A stretch of DNA of 64,000 nt from Pseudonocardia ammonioxydans (GTDB lineage: Bacteria > Actinomycetota > Actinomycetes > Mycobacteriales > Pseudonocardiaceae): assembly GCF_900115005.1 (NCBI RefSeq), contig NZ_FOUY01000026.1, forward strand, positions 39,286 to 103,285. The letters run 5' to 3'. A program made the translations under genes and the position numbers. How positions within the stretch are numbered: position 1 is the stretch's first letter; every line of letters begins with the position of its first letter. Under the pieces are notes generated by a model that worked only from the letters and a program-made list of their open reading frames with translations, did not search any database and was not told the origin of the DNA. This document shows, in pieces, positions 18,178 to 25,558 of this stretch.

Positions 18178-19545
18178 TCAGCGCGGGTTCTGCTCTTCGG
18201 CCTCGATCGCCGCGCGCATCACGTCGCGCCAGTACCCGTGCTGGACCGGGTAGAGGCCCTCGTCCTCGTTCTTCAGGCCGGCGGAGATGACGCCCTCCAT
18301 GCCGAGTGCCGTGGCGACCTCGTCCGGGCCGGACAGCCAGTGCTGCGCGCCGCGGGACATGTCGTTCCACGGGGACGCGGTGGCCTCGAAGGTGAGCTGG
18401 CAGGCCCGGAACTCCTCGAGGTCGTCGGGGGTGGCCATGCCGGAGGCGTTGAAGAAGTCCTCGTACTGCCGGATCCGGTGCGCCCGGGCGGCGTCGCTCT
18501 CGCCCTTCGGCGCGATGCAGTGGATCGTCACCTCGGTCTTGTTCGGCGCGATCGGCCGGAAGTGCCGGATCTGGGTGGAGAACTGGTCCATCAGGTAGAC
18601 GTTCGGGTAGAGACACAGGTTGCGGGAGCCCTTGACCATGAACTCGCCCTTGGCCTCGCCGAACTGCTCCTTCAGCTCCTCCATGGAGCTCCACAGCGGA
18701 CGGTCCTGGGGGTTGGCCGCCCAGGTCCACAGGCACAGGTGCCCGTTGGGGTAGGACCAGTAGCCGCCGCCGGACTTGCCCCAGCCGCCGGCGTCGAGCG
18801 CCTTGGTGTCGTTCTTGGACTCGCCGCTGCCCCGCCGCGACGTGGTGGCCGCGTAGTTCCAGTGCAGTGCGGAGACGTGGTAACCGTCGGCGCCGTTCTC
18901 GGCCTGCACCTTCCAGTTGCCGTCGTAGGTGTAGGTCGAGGAACCGCGCAGCACCTCCAGCCCCTCCGGCGACTGGTCGACGAGCATGTCGATGACCTTG
19001 GTCGCGTCACCGAGGTGCTCGGACAGCGGCAGCACGTCCGGGTTGAGGGAGCCGAACAGGAAGCCGCGGTACTCGTCGAACCGGGCCACCTTGGTGAGGT
19101 CGTGCGAGCCGTCCTTGCCGAAGTTCTCCGGGTAGCCGGCGCCGTCGGGGTCCTTGACCTTCAGCAGGGTGCCGTCGTTGCGGAAGGTCCAGCCGTGGAA
19201 CGGGCACGTGATGGTCAACCGGTTGTCGGTCTTGCGGCGGCACAGCATCGACCCGCGGTGCGCGCACGCGTTGATCATGCAGTGCAGCTCGCCCTGCTTG
19301 TCGCGAGTGATCATCACCGGCTGCCGGCCGATGTAGGTGGTGACGTAGTCACCCGGGTTCGGGAGCTGGCTGGTGTGGGCGAGGTAGACCCAGTTCCCCT
19401 CGAAGATGTGCTTCATCTCGAGTTCGAAGATCTCCTCGTCGGTGAAGATCCGGCGGTTGGCGCGGTAGACGCCCGCCTCCGGGTCCTCGACGACGGCGGA
19501 GTCCAGCACGCGGTGGACATGCGTGGAGTGTGCGACGGCGGTCAT
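18178..19545 (-). CDS. benA: Benzoate 1,2-dioxygenase large (alpha) subunit
   Basis: A 455-residue Rieske non-heme iron oxygenase alpha subunit that dihydroxylates benzoate to the cis-diol carboxylate. The Rieske cluster ligands are in CAHRGSMLC and CPFHGWTF. The mononuclear iron site is in NGADGYHVSALHW, which supplies the bridging Asp and the two His. Length matches BenA/XylX. The ATG at 19545 follows CCAGGAGGACG. It is the first gene of the leftward ben operon and is divergent from the LysR-type gene. The 244 bases between them hold a perfect palindrome that probably mediates benzoate or muconate control. Confidence 0.95.
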   Translation of the reverse strand: MTAVAHSTHVHRVLDSAVVEDPEAGVYRANRRIFTDEEIFELEMKHIFEGNWVYLAHTSQLPNPGDYVTTYIGRQPVMITRDKQGELHCMINACAHRGSMLCRRKTDNRLTITCPFHGWTFRNDGTLLKVKDPDGAGYPENFGKDGSHDLTKVARFDEYRGFLFGSLNPDVLPLSEHLGDATKVIDMLVDQSPEGLEVLRGSSTYTYDGNWKVQAENGADGYHVSALHWNYAATTSRRGSGESKNDTKALDAGGWGKSGGGYWSYPNGHLCLWTWAANPQDRPLWSSMEELKEQFGEAKGEFMVKGSRNLCLYPNVYLMDQFSTQIRHFRPIAPNKTEVTIHCIAPKGESDAARAHRIRQYEDFFNASGMATPDDLEEFRACQLTFEATASPWNDMSRGAQHWLSGPDEVATALGMEGVISAGLKNEDEGLYPVQHGYWRDVMRAAIEAEEQNPR

Positions 19546-19681
19546 CGACGTCCTCCTGGTCGGTCCGGATCGACCCGGGGGCCGGTCCGGGACGGCTCTG
19601 GTCCGGGAATGCCGACAACCGTGCACCTTTCGGCCACCCTCTCGCCTCGGGCAGGTACCCAGTCCTGACCCAGGGTGGGTT

Positions 19682-19698
19682 GAGACGCTCAGCGTCTC
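19682..19698. promoter_or_regulatory. Perfect palindrome in the benA/LysR control region
   Basis: GAGACGCT-C-AGCGTCTC is a perfect 8-base inverted repeat with one central base. It lies 92 bases upstream of the LysR-type start and 137 bases upstream of benA, where a LysR regulator would bind to control itself and the divergent operon. The T-N11-A layout of LysR sites can be placed over it. Binding by the neighbour is an inference. Confidence 0.6.
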
Positions 19699-19789
19699 GG
19701 TTCGGCTCAACTCGGTCTTTGTTCCTCTGGCCGACCCGGGATTACGCTGAATCTCGTCTCGCCGGGACGGCCACGAGGAGGTGACACGA

Positions 19790-20719
19790 ATGGATCTGCG
19801 CCAGCTGCGCTACTTCGTCGCCGTGGCCGAGACCCGGCACTTCGGACGCGCCGCCGAGCGGCTGCACATGGCCCAGTCCCCGCTCTCGCAGGCCATCCGC
19901 CAGCTCGAGAGCCAGGTCGGGGCGACGCTGTTCGAGCGCACGACCCGCCGGGTCGACCTGACCCCCGCGGGCGCCTCGCTGCTCGAGGACGCCTACCGCA
20001 TCCTCGCCTCGATCGACGACGCCCGCCGCCGGGTGGAGCGGGTCGCGGCCGGCGCGGACGGCGTCGTCACCGTCGGGGCCACCGACCTGGCCGCCTACCG
20101 GCTGCTGCCGCGGCTGGCCCGGGTGACCGCCCGCCGGATGCCGGCGCTGACGCTGCGGTTCCGGGCCGGGCTGCTCACCGCGGCCCAGGAGGACGAGCTC
20201 GACGAGCGCCGCATCGACCTCGCCGTGCTGCGCCCGCCGGTGGTGCGCCCGGACGTGTCCACCCGGACCGTCGCGAAGGAACGGCTGGTGGCGGCGCTAC
20301 CGGCCGGGCACCGGCTGGCCGCGCGCGACTGCGTCTCGCTCGCCGAGCTGCGCAGCGACGACTTCGTCGCCTACGGCGCCAGCGGCTCCGTGGTCGACTC
20401 GGTCGCCACGCAGGGCTGCCTGGGCGCCGGGTTCCTGCCGCACCGGCGCACCGAGGCCCGCCACACCCCGGTCCTGCTCACCCACGTCGCCGCGGGCGAG
20501 GGCGTCGCCCTGCTGCCCGAGTCGGTACGCGCGCTGGGCACCGAGGGAGTCGTCTACCTCGAGCTGGAGGAGGAGCTGCGGGTCGACCTCGCGCTGGCCT
20601 GGCGCACCGAGGACCGGTCCCCCGCACTCGTCCGCCTGCTCGACACGCTCGCCGACCACGCACACGAGCTCGACCCCACTCCCCCCACCGTCTCCGCAGC
20701 CCCTGGAGGACCGCAGTGA
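19790..20719 (+). CDS. LysR-type regulator of benzoate/catechol genes (BenM/CatM/CatR-like)
   Basis: A 309-residue LysR protein. The N-terminal winged helix runs MDLRQLRYFVAVAE, HFGRAAERLHMAQSPLSQAIRQLE and LFERTTRRVDLTPAG. The C-terminal two-lobed ligand domain contains DLAVLRPPV and EGVALLPESV. Family members respond to cis,cis-muconate, benzoate or both. The ATG at 19790 is chosen because GAGGAGG ends nine bases before it; an in-frame GTG at 19781 touches that site. The last codons overlap the catB start by four bases, so it is the first gene of the cat operon and regulates it from within, as well as the divergent ben operon. Confidence 0.88.
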   Translation: MDLRQLRYFVAVAETRHFGRAAERLHMAQSPLSQAIRQLESQVGATLFERTTRRVDLTPAGASLLEDAYRILASIDDARRRVERVAAGADGVVTVGATDLAAYRLLPRLARVTARRMPALTLRFRAGLLTAAQEDELDERRIDLAVLRPPVVRPDVSTRTVAKERLVAALPAGHRLAARDCVSLAELRSDDFVAYGASGSVVDSVATQGCLGAGFLPHRRTEARHTPVLLTHVAAGEGVALLPESVRALGTEGVVYLELEEELRVDLALAWRTEDRSPALVRLLDTLADHAHELDPTPPTVSAAPGGPQ

Positions 20720-21819
20720 AGATCGTCGCGATCGAGGCGATCCCGTTCGCCGTGCCCTACCGCAAGCCGCTGCGCTTCGCCAGCGGCGAGGTGCACACCG
20801 CCGATCACGTGCTGGTCCGCGTGCACGCCGAGGACGGGGTCGTCGGCACGGCCGAGGCCCCGCCGCGCCCCTACACCTACGGCGAGACCCAGGCCTCGAT
20901 CCGCGCGGTGATCGACACCGTGTTCGCCCCGGAGCTCGTCGGGCTGTCGGTGTTCGACCGGGAGAAGATCCACGCGGTGCTCGACCGCACGATCGCCAAC
21001 CCGGCCGCCAAGGCCGCGCTCGACATGGCGATCTGGGACGTGATGGGCCGCCGGCTCGGCATGCCGGTCACCGAGCTGCTCGGCGGGTGGACCGACCGGA
21101 TGCGGGTATCGCACATGGTCGGCTTCGCCCCGGACGACGTGATGGTCGCCGAGGCGCAGCGGATGCGCGACGAGCACGGCATCACCACCTTCAAGGTCAA
21201 GGTCGGCCGCCACCCGGTCTCGCTCGACACCCGGGCCTGCCGGGCGCTGCGCGAGGCGCTGGGCCCGGAGGTCGAGCTCTACGTCGACGGCAACCGCGGC
21301 TGGAGCACGGCCGAGGCCGCCCGCGCCCTCGACGAGATGGCCGACCTCGGGCTGACGCTGTCCGAGGAGCTCATCCCCGCCGACCAGGTGCTGGGGCGGC
21401 GCTGGCTGACCGGCCGCACGTCCATCCCGACGGTGGCCGACGAGTCCGCCACCCGGCCCGGCGAGGTGACCCGCGAGCTGCTCGACGGTGCCGCCACGAT
21501 GGTCAGCATCAAGACCGCGCGCACCGGTTTCACCAGCTCGCAGCGGGTGCTGCACCTCTGCGAGGGGCTCGGCGCCGAGGTCGTGATGGGCAACCAGATC
21601 GACGGCCAGCTCGGCACCGCCTGCAGCGTCGCCTTCGGTGCCGCGCACCGGCATACCAGCACGCGCGCCGGGGAACTCTCGAACTTCCTGGACATGGCCG
21701 ACGACCTGCTCGTCGAGCCGCTCCGGATCGCCGACGGGGAGCTGCGGGTCCCCACCGGCCCCGGGATCGGCGTCGAGGTCGACCCGGACAAGCTCGCGCA
21801 CTACCGCACCGATTCCTGA
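20716..21819 (+). CDS. catB: Muconate cycloisomerase
   Basis: A 367-residue enolase-superfamily enzyme that lactonises cis,cis-muconate to muconolactone. The catalytic Lys-x-Lys is in TFKVKVGRH. Metal ligands follow at YVDGNRGW (Asp), SEELIPAD (Glu) and VADESATRP (Asp/Glu), and the second lysine is in VSIKTARTG. Start is the GTG at 20716, with CTGGAGGACC upstream, overlapping the regulator stop as GTGA. The neighbours catA and catC give the complete catechol-to-enol-lactone sequence, which argues for muconate and against other cycloisomerase substrates. Confidence 0.93.
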   Translation: MKIVAIEAIPFAVPYRKPLRFASGEVHTADHVLVRVHAEDGVVGTAEAPPRPYTYGETQASIRAVIDTVFAPELVGLSVFDREKIHAVLDRTIANPAAKAALDMAIWDVMGRRLGMPVTELLGGWTDRMRVSHMVGFAPDDVMVAEAQRMRDEHGITTFKVKVGRHPVSLDTRACRALREALGPEVELYVDGNRGWSTAEAARALDEMADLGLTLSEELIPADQVLGRRWLTGRTSIPTVADESATRPGEVTRELLDGAATMVSIKTARTGFTSSQRVLHLCEGLGAEVVMGNQIDGQLGTACSVAFGAAHRHTSTRAGELSNFLDMADDLLVEPLRIADGELRVPTGPGIGVEVDPDKLAHYRTDS

Positions 21820-21846
21820 ACCGCACCACCACAGGGGAGACGACAG

Positions 21847-22695
21847 ATGAGCACCGAGACCGCCGCCACCGCCGCCGGCTCCGGCCGCAGCGCCACCGAG
21901 ACGTTCCAGAAGAAGGTGCGCGAGGGCGGCGCGGCCGTCGACCACGCCCGGGTCGACGCGATCGCCAAGGACGCGCTGTCCGCGCTGCACGACGTCATCC
22001 GCAAGCACAAGCCGTCCTACGCCGAGTACGACGCGCTCAAGGCGTGGATGATCCAGGTCGGTGAGGACGGCGAGTGGCCGCTGTTCCTGGACGTGTTCAT
22101 CGAGCACGTCGTCGAGGACACCGTCAACGCCGACCGCAAGGGCGCCACCGGCTCCATCGAGGGCCCGTACTACGTGCCGGACGCCCCGGAGTTCACCTCC
22201 GAGGGCACCCTCCCGATGCGGGAGGACGAGGCCGGGACCCCGTTCCTGTTCCAGGGCACCGTGACCGATCTGGACGGCAACCCGCTCGAGGGCGCCCTGG
22301 TCGACTTCTGGCAGGCCGACGACGCGGGCTTCTACTCGCAGTTCGCCCCGGGCCTGCCGGAGTGGAACCTGCGCGGCGTCTGCCGCACCGGCGCGGACGG
22401 CACCTTCAAGATCCACACGATCAAGCCGGCCCCGTACATGATCCCGCACGACGGCGCGACCGGCGCCTTCATCGAGGCGGCCGGCTGGCACCCGTGGCGG
22501 CCCGCCCACCTGCACCTGAAGGTCTCCGCCCCGGGCAAGCAGCTGATCACCAGCCAGCTCTACTTCGAGGGCGGCGAGTACGTCGCCGACGACGTCGCCC
22601 AGGCGGTGAAGCCGAACCTGGTGCTGCACCCGACCCCGGCCGAGTCCGGCTCGGGCGAGCAGGTCACCTACGACTTCGCGCTGGACCCCGCCTGA
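21847..22695 (+). CDS. catA: Catechol 1,2-dioxygenase (intradiol)
   Basis: A 282-residue intradiol dioxygenase that opens catechol to cis,cis-muconate with Fe(III). The four iron ligands are visible: Tyr in EGPYYVPD, Tyr in KPAPYMIPHDG and two His in RPAHLHLKV. The segment DFWQADDAGFYSQF is typical of the catalytic domain, and the helical N-terminal dimerisation domain covers about the first 100 residues. The ATG at 21847 follows GGGGAGACGAC. It lies 27 bases after catB and overlaps catC by one base, so it is translationally coupled to catC. Confidence 0.95.
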   Translation: MSTETAATAAGSGRSATETFQKKVREGGAAVDHARVDAIAKDALSALHDVIRKHKPSYAEYDALKAWMIQVGEDGEWPLFLDVFIEHVVEDTVNADRKGATGSIEGPYYVPDAPEFTSEGTLPMREDEAGTPFLFQGTVTDLDGNPLEGALVDFWQADDAGFYSQFAPGLPEWNLRGVCRTGADGTFKIHTIKPAPYMIPHDGATGAFIEAAGWHPWRPAHLHLKVSAPGKQLITSQLYFEGGEYVADDVAQAVKPNLVLHPTPAESGSGEQVTYDFALDPA

Positions 22696-22982
22696 TGGCC
22701 GAGCGTTTCGCCGTCCGGATGGTGGTCGACCTGCCGACCGACATGGACCCCGACGCCAAGGCCGACCTGCTCGCCCGGGAGAAGGCGTTCTCCCAGGAGT
22801 GGCAGCGCTCCGGGGAGTGGGTGAGCATCTGGCGGTGCGTGGGCGAGTACGCCAACCTGTCCATCTTCGAGGTGCGCGACAACGCGCAGCTGCACGAGAT
22901 CCTCTCGGGCCTGCCGCTGTTCCCGTACATGACGATGGAGGTCACGCCGCTCACGACGCACCCGTCGGACATCAAGGCCTGA
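22695..22982 (+). CDS. catC: Muconolactone delta-isomerase
   Basis: A 95-residue protein of the usual length for CatC, which moves the double bond in muconolactone to give beta-ketoadipate enol-lactone. Family features include the strand FAVRMVVDLP near the start, KAFSQEWQRSGEW, the WRCVGEYANLSIFEV core strand and LPLFPYMTMEVTPL near the C-terminus. The ATG at 22695 shares its A with the catA stop (TGATG). It is the last gene of the operon, followed after 15 bases by a strong terminator. The next steps of the beta-ketoadipate pathway (pcaD, pcaIJ, pcaF) are not in the window. Confidence 0.95.
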   Translation: MAERFAVRMVVDLPTDMDPDAKADLLAREKAFSQEWQRSGEWVSIWRCVGEYANLSIFEVRDNAQLHEILSGLPLFPYMTMEVTPLTTHPSDIKA

Positions 22983-22997
22983 CCCGCAGACCGACCC

Positions 22998-23036
22998 GGC
23001 CGGGCCGTCCCGCGAGCACCGCGGGGCGGCCCGGCC
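22998..23036 (+). terminator. Hairpin terminator after the cat operon
   Basis: The arms at 22998-23014 and 23020-23036 are 17 bases each, complementary except for one U-G wobble, around the loop AGCAC. It lies 15 bases after the catC stop. There is no T-run, as usual in high-GC actinomycetes. Confidence 0.75.
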
Positions 23037-23054
23037 GTCGTCGTGTACGGGCCG

Positions 23055-23270
23055 TCAGTCGGGAGCCTCACAGACCAGCCCGAGCAGGGCCGCCGCGCCC
23101 GAGCCGTCGGCGCAGCCGGTCGACACACCGGCCCGCTCCACCCGCTGGCTCGCGTCCGCCGGCGGCGCGGGCGACACCGCGACCAGCAGCGCCGCACCGG
23201 CCAGCAGGCCCGCGAGCAGCACCCCGCCCAGCACGAACGCTCCCCCGCCTGCGTCGTCGTCCTCGCGCAT
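23055..23270 (-). CDS. Small single-pass membrane or exported protein
   Basis: A 71-residue protein starting MREDDDAGGG, with one strong hydrophobic helix (AFVLGGVLLAGLLAGAALLVAV) and a ~40-residue outer tail with two cysteines (TGCADGSG, LVCEAPD). The acidic N-terminus is unlike a normal signal peptide, so a membrane anchor with an outside tail is the simplest reading. The ATG at 23270 follows GAGGAGGGGAC, a good ribosome-binding site, which is the main evidence that it is real. It is divergent from the PadR gene, and the double palindrome at 23299-23332 sits between them, so PadR may control it. Confidence 0.5.
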   Translation of the reverse strand: MREDDDAGGGAFVLGGVLLAGLLAGAALLVAVSPAPPADASQRVERAGVSTGCADGSGAAALLGLVCEAPD

Positions 23271-23298
23271 CGTGTCCCCTCCTCGGAACTCCGGTGAC

Positions 23299-23332
23299 AT
23301 ACTCCCATGGGGAGTACTCCCCTGGGGAGTAT
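23299..23332. promoter_or_regulatory. Double palindromic operator in the PadR promoter
   Basis: The stretch consists of two adjoining near-palindromes, ACTCCCATGGGGAGT and ACTCCCCTGGGGAGT. The central 14 bases (23309-23322) are a perfect palindrome, and the outer ends ATACTCCC and GGGAGTAT mirror each other. It ends 15 bases before the PadR ATG, where it would block transcription or initiation. Autoregulation by PadR is the likely role. Confidence 0.7.
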
Positions 23333-23347
23333 GGGAGGGTCCCGAGA

Positions 23348-23974
23348 ATGTCCCGAGGGCAGACGCCGACGACGACGTCGTACGCCACGCTGGGCCTGCT
23401 GGCCGTGCAGCCGTGGAGCACCTACGAGCTCACCAACCAGATCCGGCGCAGCCTCGCGCGGTTCTGGCCGCGCGCGGCGAGCAAGCTGTACGAGGAACCG
23501 CGCAAGCTCGTGGCGCTCGGGTACGCGACCGCCGAGACCCAGCACCAGGGCCGCAGGCGGCGCACCGTCTATGCGATCACCCCCGAGGGACGGCGTGCGC
23601 TCGCCGCCTGGCTGGCCACGACCGGGGCGCCGCCCGCGCTGGAGTCCGAGCAGCTGCTGCGGGTCTTCCTCGCCGACCAGGGCACCCGTCAGGACCTGCT
23701 CGACACCCTCGCCGCGACCCGGGCCTGGGCCCGCGAACGGGCCGTGGTCGACGCCGCGATCGCCCGCGAGCACCTCGGCGGCGGCCCGTTCCCGCAGCGC
23801 CTGGCCGTGAACACGCTGGTCGGGCGCTACCTGTCGGACATGTCCGAGGCCACCGAGCGCTGGGCCGACTGGGCCAGCGAGATCGTGCGCGACTGGCCCG
23901 ACGACCTGTCCGAGCTGCCCGTGGACACCGACGCGCTGCAGATGATCGCCGACCGCGACCCGGCCGGCCGGTGA
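23348..23974 (+). CDS. PadR-family transcriptional regulator
   Basis: A 208-residue PadR regulator. The N-terminal winged helix is typical: SYATLGLLAVQPWSTYELTNQI, then KLYEEPRKLVALGYAT, then the wing GRRRRTVYAITPEGRRAL. The C-terminal ~100 residues (Vir-like PadR C-terminal region) form helices for dimerisation and ligand sensing, with ERWADWASEIVRDWP near the end. PadR proteins repress genes for phenolic acid or drug response. The immediate target is probably itself and the small divergent membrane protein through the double palindrome upstream. Ligand unknown. Start is the ATG at 23348. Confidence 0.85.
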   Translation: MSRGQTPTTTSYATLGLLAVQPWSTYELTNQIRRSLARFWPRAASKLYEEPRKLVALGYATAETQHQGRRRRTVYAITPEGRRALAAWLATTGAPPALESEQLLRVFLADQGTRQDLLDTLAATRAWARERAVVDAAIAREHLGGGPFPQRLAVNTLVGRYLSDMSEATERWADWASEIVRDWPDDLSELPVDTDALQMIADRDPAGR

Positions 23975-23978
23975 CCGG

Positions 23979-24900
23979 TCAGAGTCCGGTCATGTCGACC
24001 ACGAACCGGAACCGGACGTCGCCGCGGGCGAGCCGGTCCAGGGCCGCGCCGAGCCGGTCCGGTGGCACCACCTCGACATCGGCGGTGATGCCGTGTGCCG
24101 CGGAGAAGTCGAGCATCTGCCGGGTCACCGGCACCCCGCCGGAACCGGTGCCGACGATCCGCTTCTCCCCCACCACCAGGTCCATCGGGTCGATCGTCAG
24201 CGGCTCCGGCGGGATGCCGACGAGGGCATAGGTGCCGTCCACGGCCAGCACCCGCAGGTAGGGAGCGAGGTCGACCGCCACACCGGTGGTGTCCAGCATG
24301 AGATCGACGCTGCGGAACGCCGCCGCCATCGCGTCGGCGTCCCGGGTGAGCACGACGTCGTCGGCGCCGAGCGCGAGTGCCGCGTCCCGCTTGGCCGGGC
24401 TGGTCGTGAACGCGACGACCCGGGCGCCGAGCGCGCGGGCGTACTTGACCGCCAGCAGCGGCGCGGCAGCCGCCGGGTCGAGCGTCTCGGGCAGGACGTA
24501 GGTGAAGTACCGGTCGACGACGATGTGGGTGGAGAACCCGCCACGCGTCGTCCCGCCCAGGTGCGGGTCGAGCCCGCCGTAGGTCAACGTCGGGAACGTC
24601 TTGCAGGCGTTCTCCCGGCCCTGCCGGCAGGCCGAGCAGCGCCGGCACGAGCCGATGATGTTGCCCACCGCGACCCGCTCCCCCGGCGAGAGGTCGTCCA
24701 CGGCCGACCCGACCGCCTCGACCACACCGGTCATCTCGTGCCCCGCCACCAGCGGGAAGGCCGCCGGATCGGTGCCACGCAGGGCGTGCAGGTCGCTGGC
24801 GCAGACGCCGCAGTGGGGTCACGCGGACCACCACGTCGTCGGGGGTCGGGGCGCGCCGCTCGAAGGTCCAACGCTGCGGCGGGGCACCCGGCCCGGTCAC
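23979..24900 (-). pseudogene. Zinc-dependent alcohol dehydrogenase, frameshifted and without a normal start
   Basis: The C-terminal ~270 residues are a clear zinc alcohol dehydrogenase: the catalytic-zinc GHE in VAGHEMTGVVEAVG, four structural-zinc Cys in CRRCSACRQGRENAC, and a nucleotide-binding region. Upstream, CGVCASDLHALRG, with the catalytic Cys, is in the same frame but is preceded at once by a TGA. The matching N-terminus (AVTGPGAPPQRWTFERR ... VVVRVTP) is in another frame. One missing base in a G-run at 24815-24818 explains this. The normal first codon also seems lost: the codon before RIAVTG is TGG, and the gene start abuts the TetR gene with no intergenic space. Either a decayed gene or a local sequence error. 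Confidence 0.7.
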
Positions 24901-25469
24901 CGCGATCCGCCACCCGCCGCCGCCTGCTCGACGCGGCGGCCGCCGAGTTCTCCCGGCACGGCATCGCCGGCGCCCGGGTGGACCGGATCGCCGACGCGGC
25001 CGAGGCGAACAAGGCACAGATCTACGCCTGGTTCTCGTCCAAGGACGGCCTGTTCGACGCCGTGTTCGCCGAGCACCTCGCCCTGATCCTCGAGATGGTC
25101 CCGTTCGAGCCCCGGGACCTGCCCGGCTACGTCGCCCGCCTCTACGACGCCTACGTGGAGCGCCCGGCCGTCGTCCGCCTGGCGATCTGGGCACGGCTCG
25201 AGCGCACCCACACCGGTGACCTGATGACCGTCGTCGCGGCGGACGTCGACGCGAAGATCGCCGCCGTTCGCGACGCCCAGGAAGCCGGCCTGATCGACTC
25301 CGAGATCGACGCCCGCGACGTCTACCCCCTGGTCATCGGCCTGTCCCTGGCCTGGTCGCCCGCCTCCCCGACCATCACCGCCGACCCGGCCGACGCCGCC
25401 GAGGAGCATCGGCGGCGCAAGGCCGCGCTGTCCGCGACGGCCCGCCGGGCCTTCCGGCCGGACGGCTGA
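24813..25469 (+). CDS. TetR-family transcriptional regulator, start uncertain
   Basis: The protein has a clear TetR DNA-binding domain: TRRRLLDAAAAEFSRHGIAG, ARVDRIADAAEANKAQIYAWF and SSKDGLFDAVFAEHLA. A ~140-residue ligand domain follows, with RLAIWARLERTH and a short basic tail. No good start exists just before the helix-turn-helix. The only in-frame start codon found is a GTG at 24813, which would place ~35 Arg-rich residues antisense to the dehydrogenase N-terminus and lies within its frameshift site. The real start may have been removed by a deletion between the two divergent genes. It may be a damaged gene. The former target was probably the adjoining dehydrogenase. Confidence 0.6.
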   Translation: MGSRGPPRRRGSGRAARRSNAAAGHPARSPRSATRRRLLDAAAAEFSRHGIAGARVDRIADAAEANKAQIYAWFSSKDGLFDAVFAEHLALILEMVPFEPRDLPGYVARLYDAYVERPAVVRLAIWARLERTHTGDLMTVVAADVDAKIAAVRDAQEAGLIDSEIDARDVYPLVIGLSLAWSPASPTITADPADAAEEHRRRKAALSATARRAFRPDG

Positions 25470-25558
25470 CCCGACGCCTTCCGCAGGGCGGGATCTCCGG
25501 TGGCCCGCGCGGCACCGCGCACCTAGCGTGACCTCGGCCCACGACGCGAGGAGGCGCC

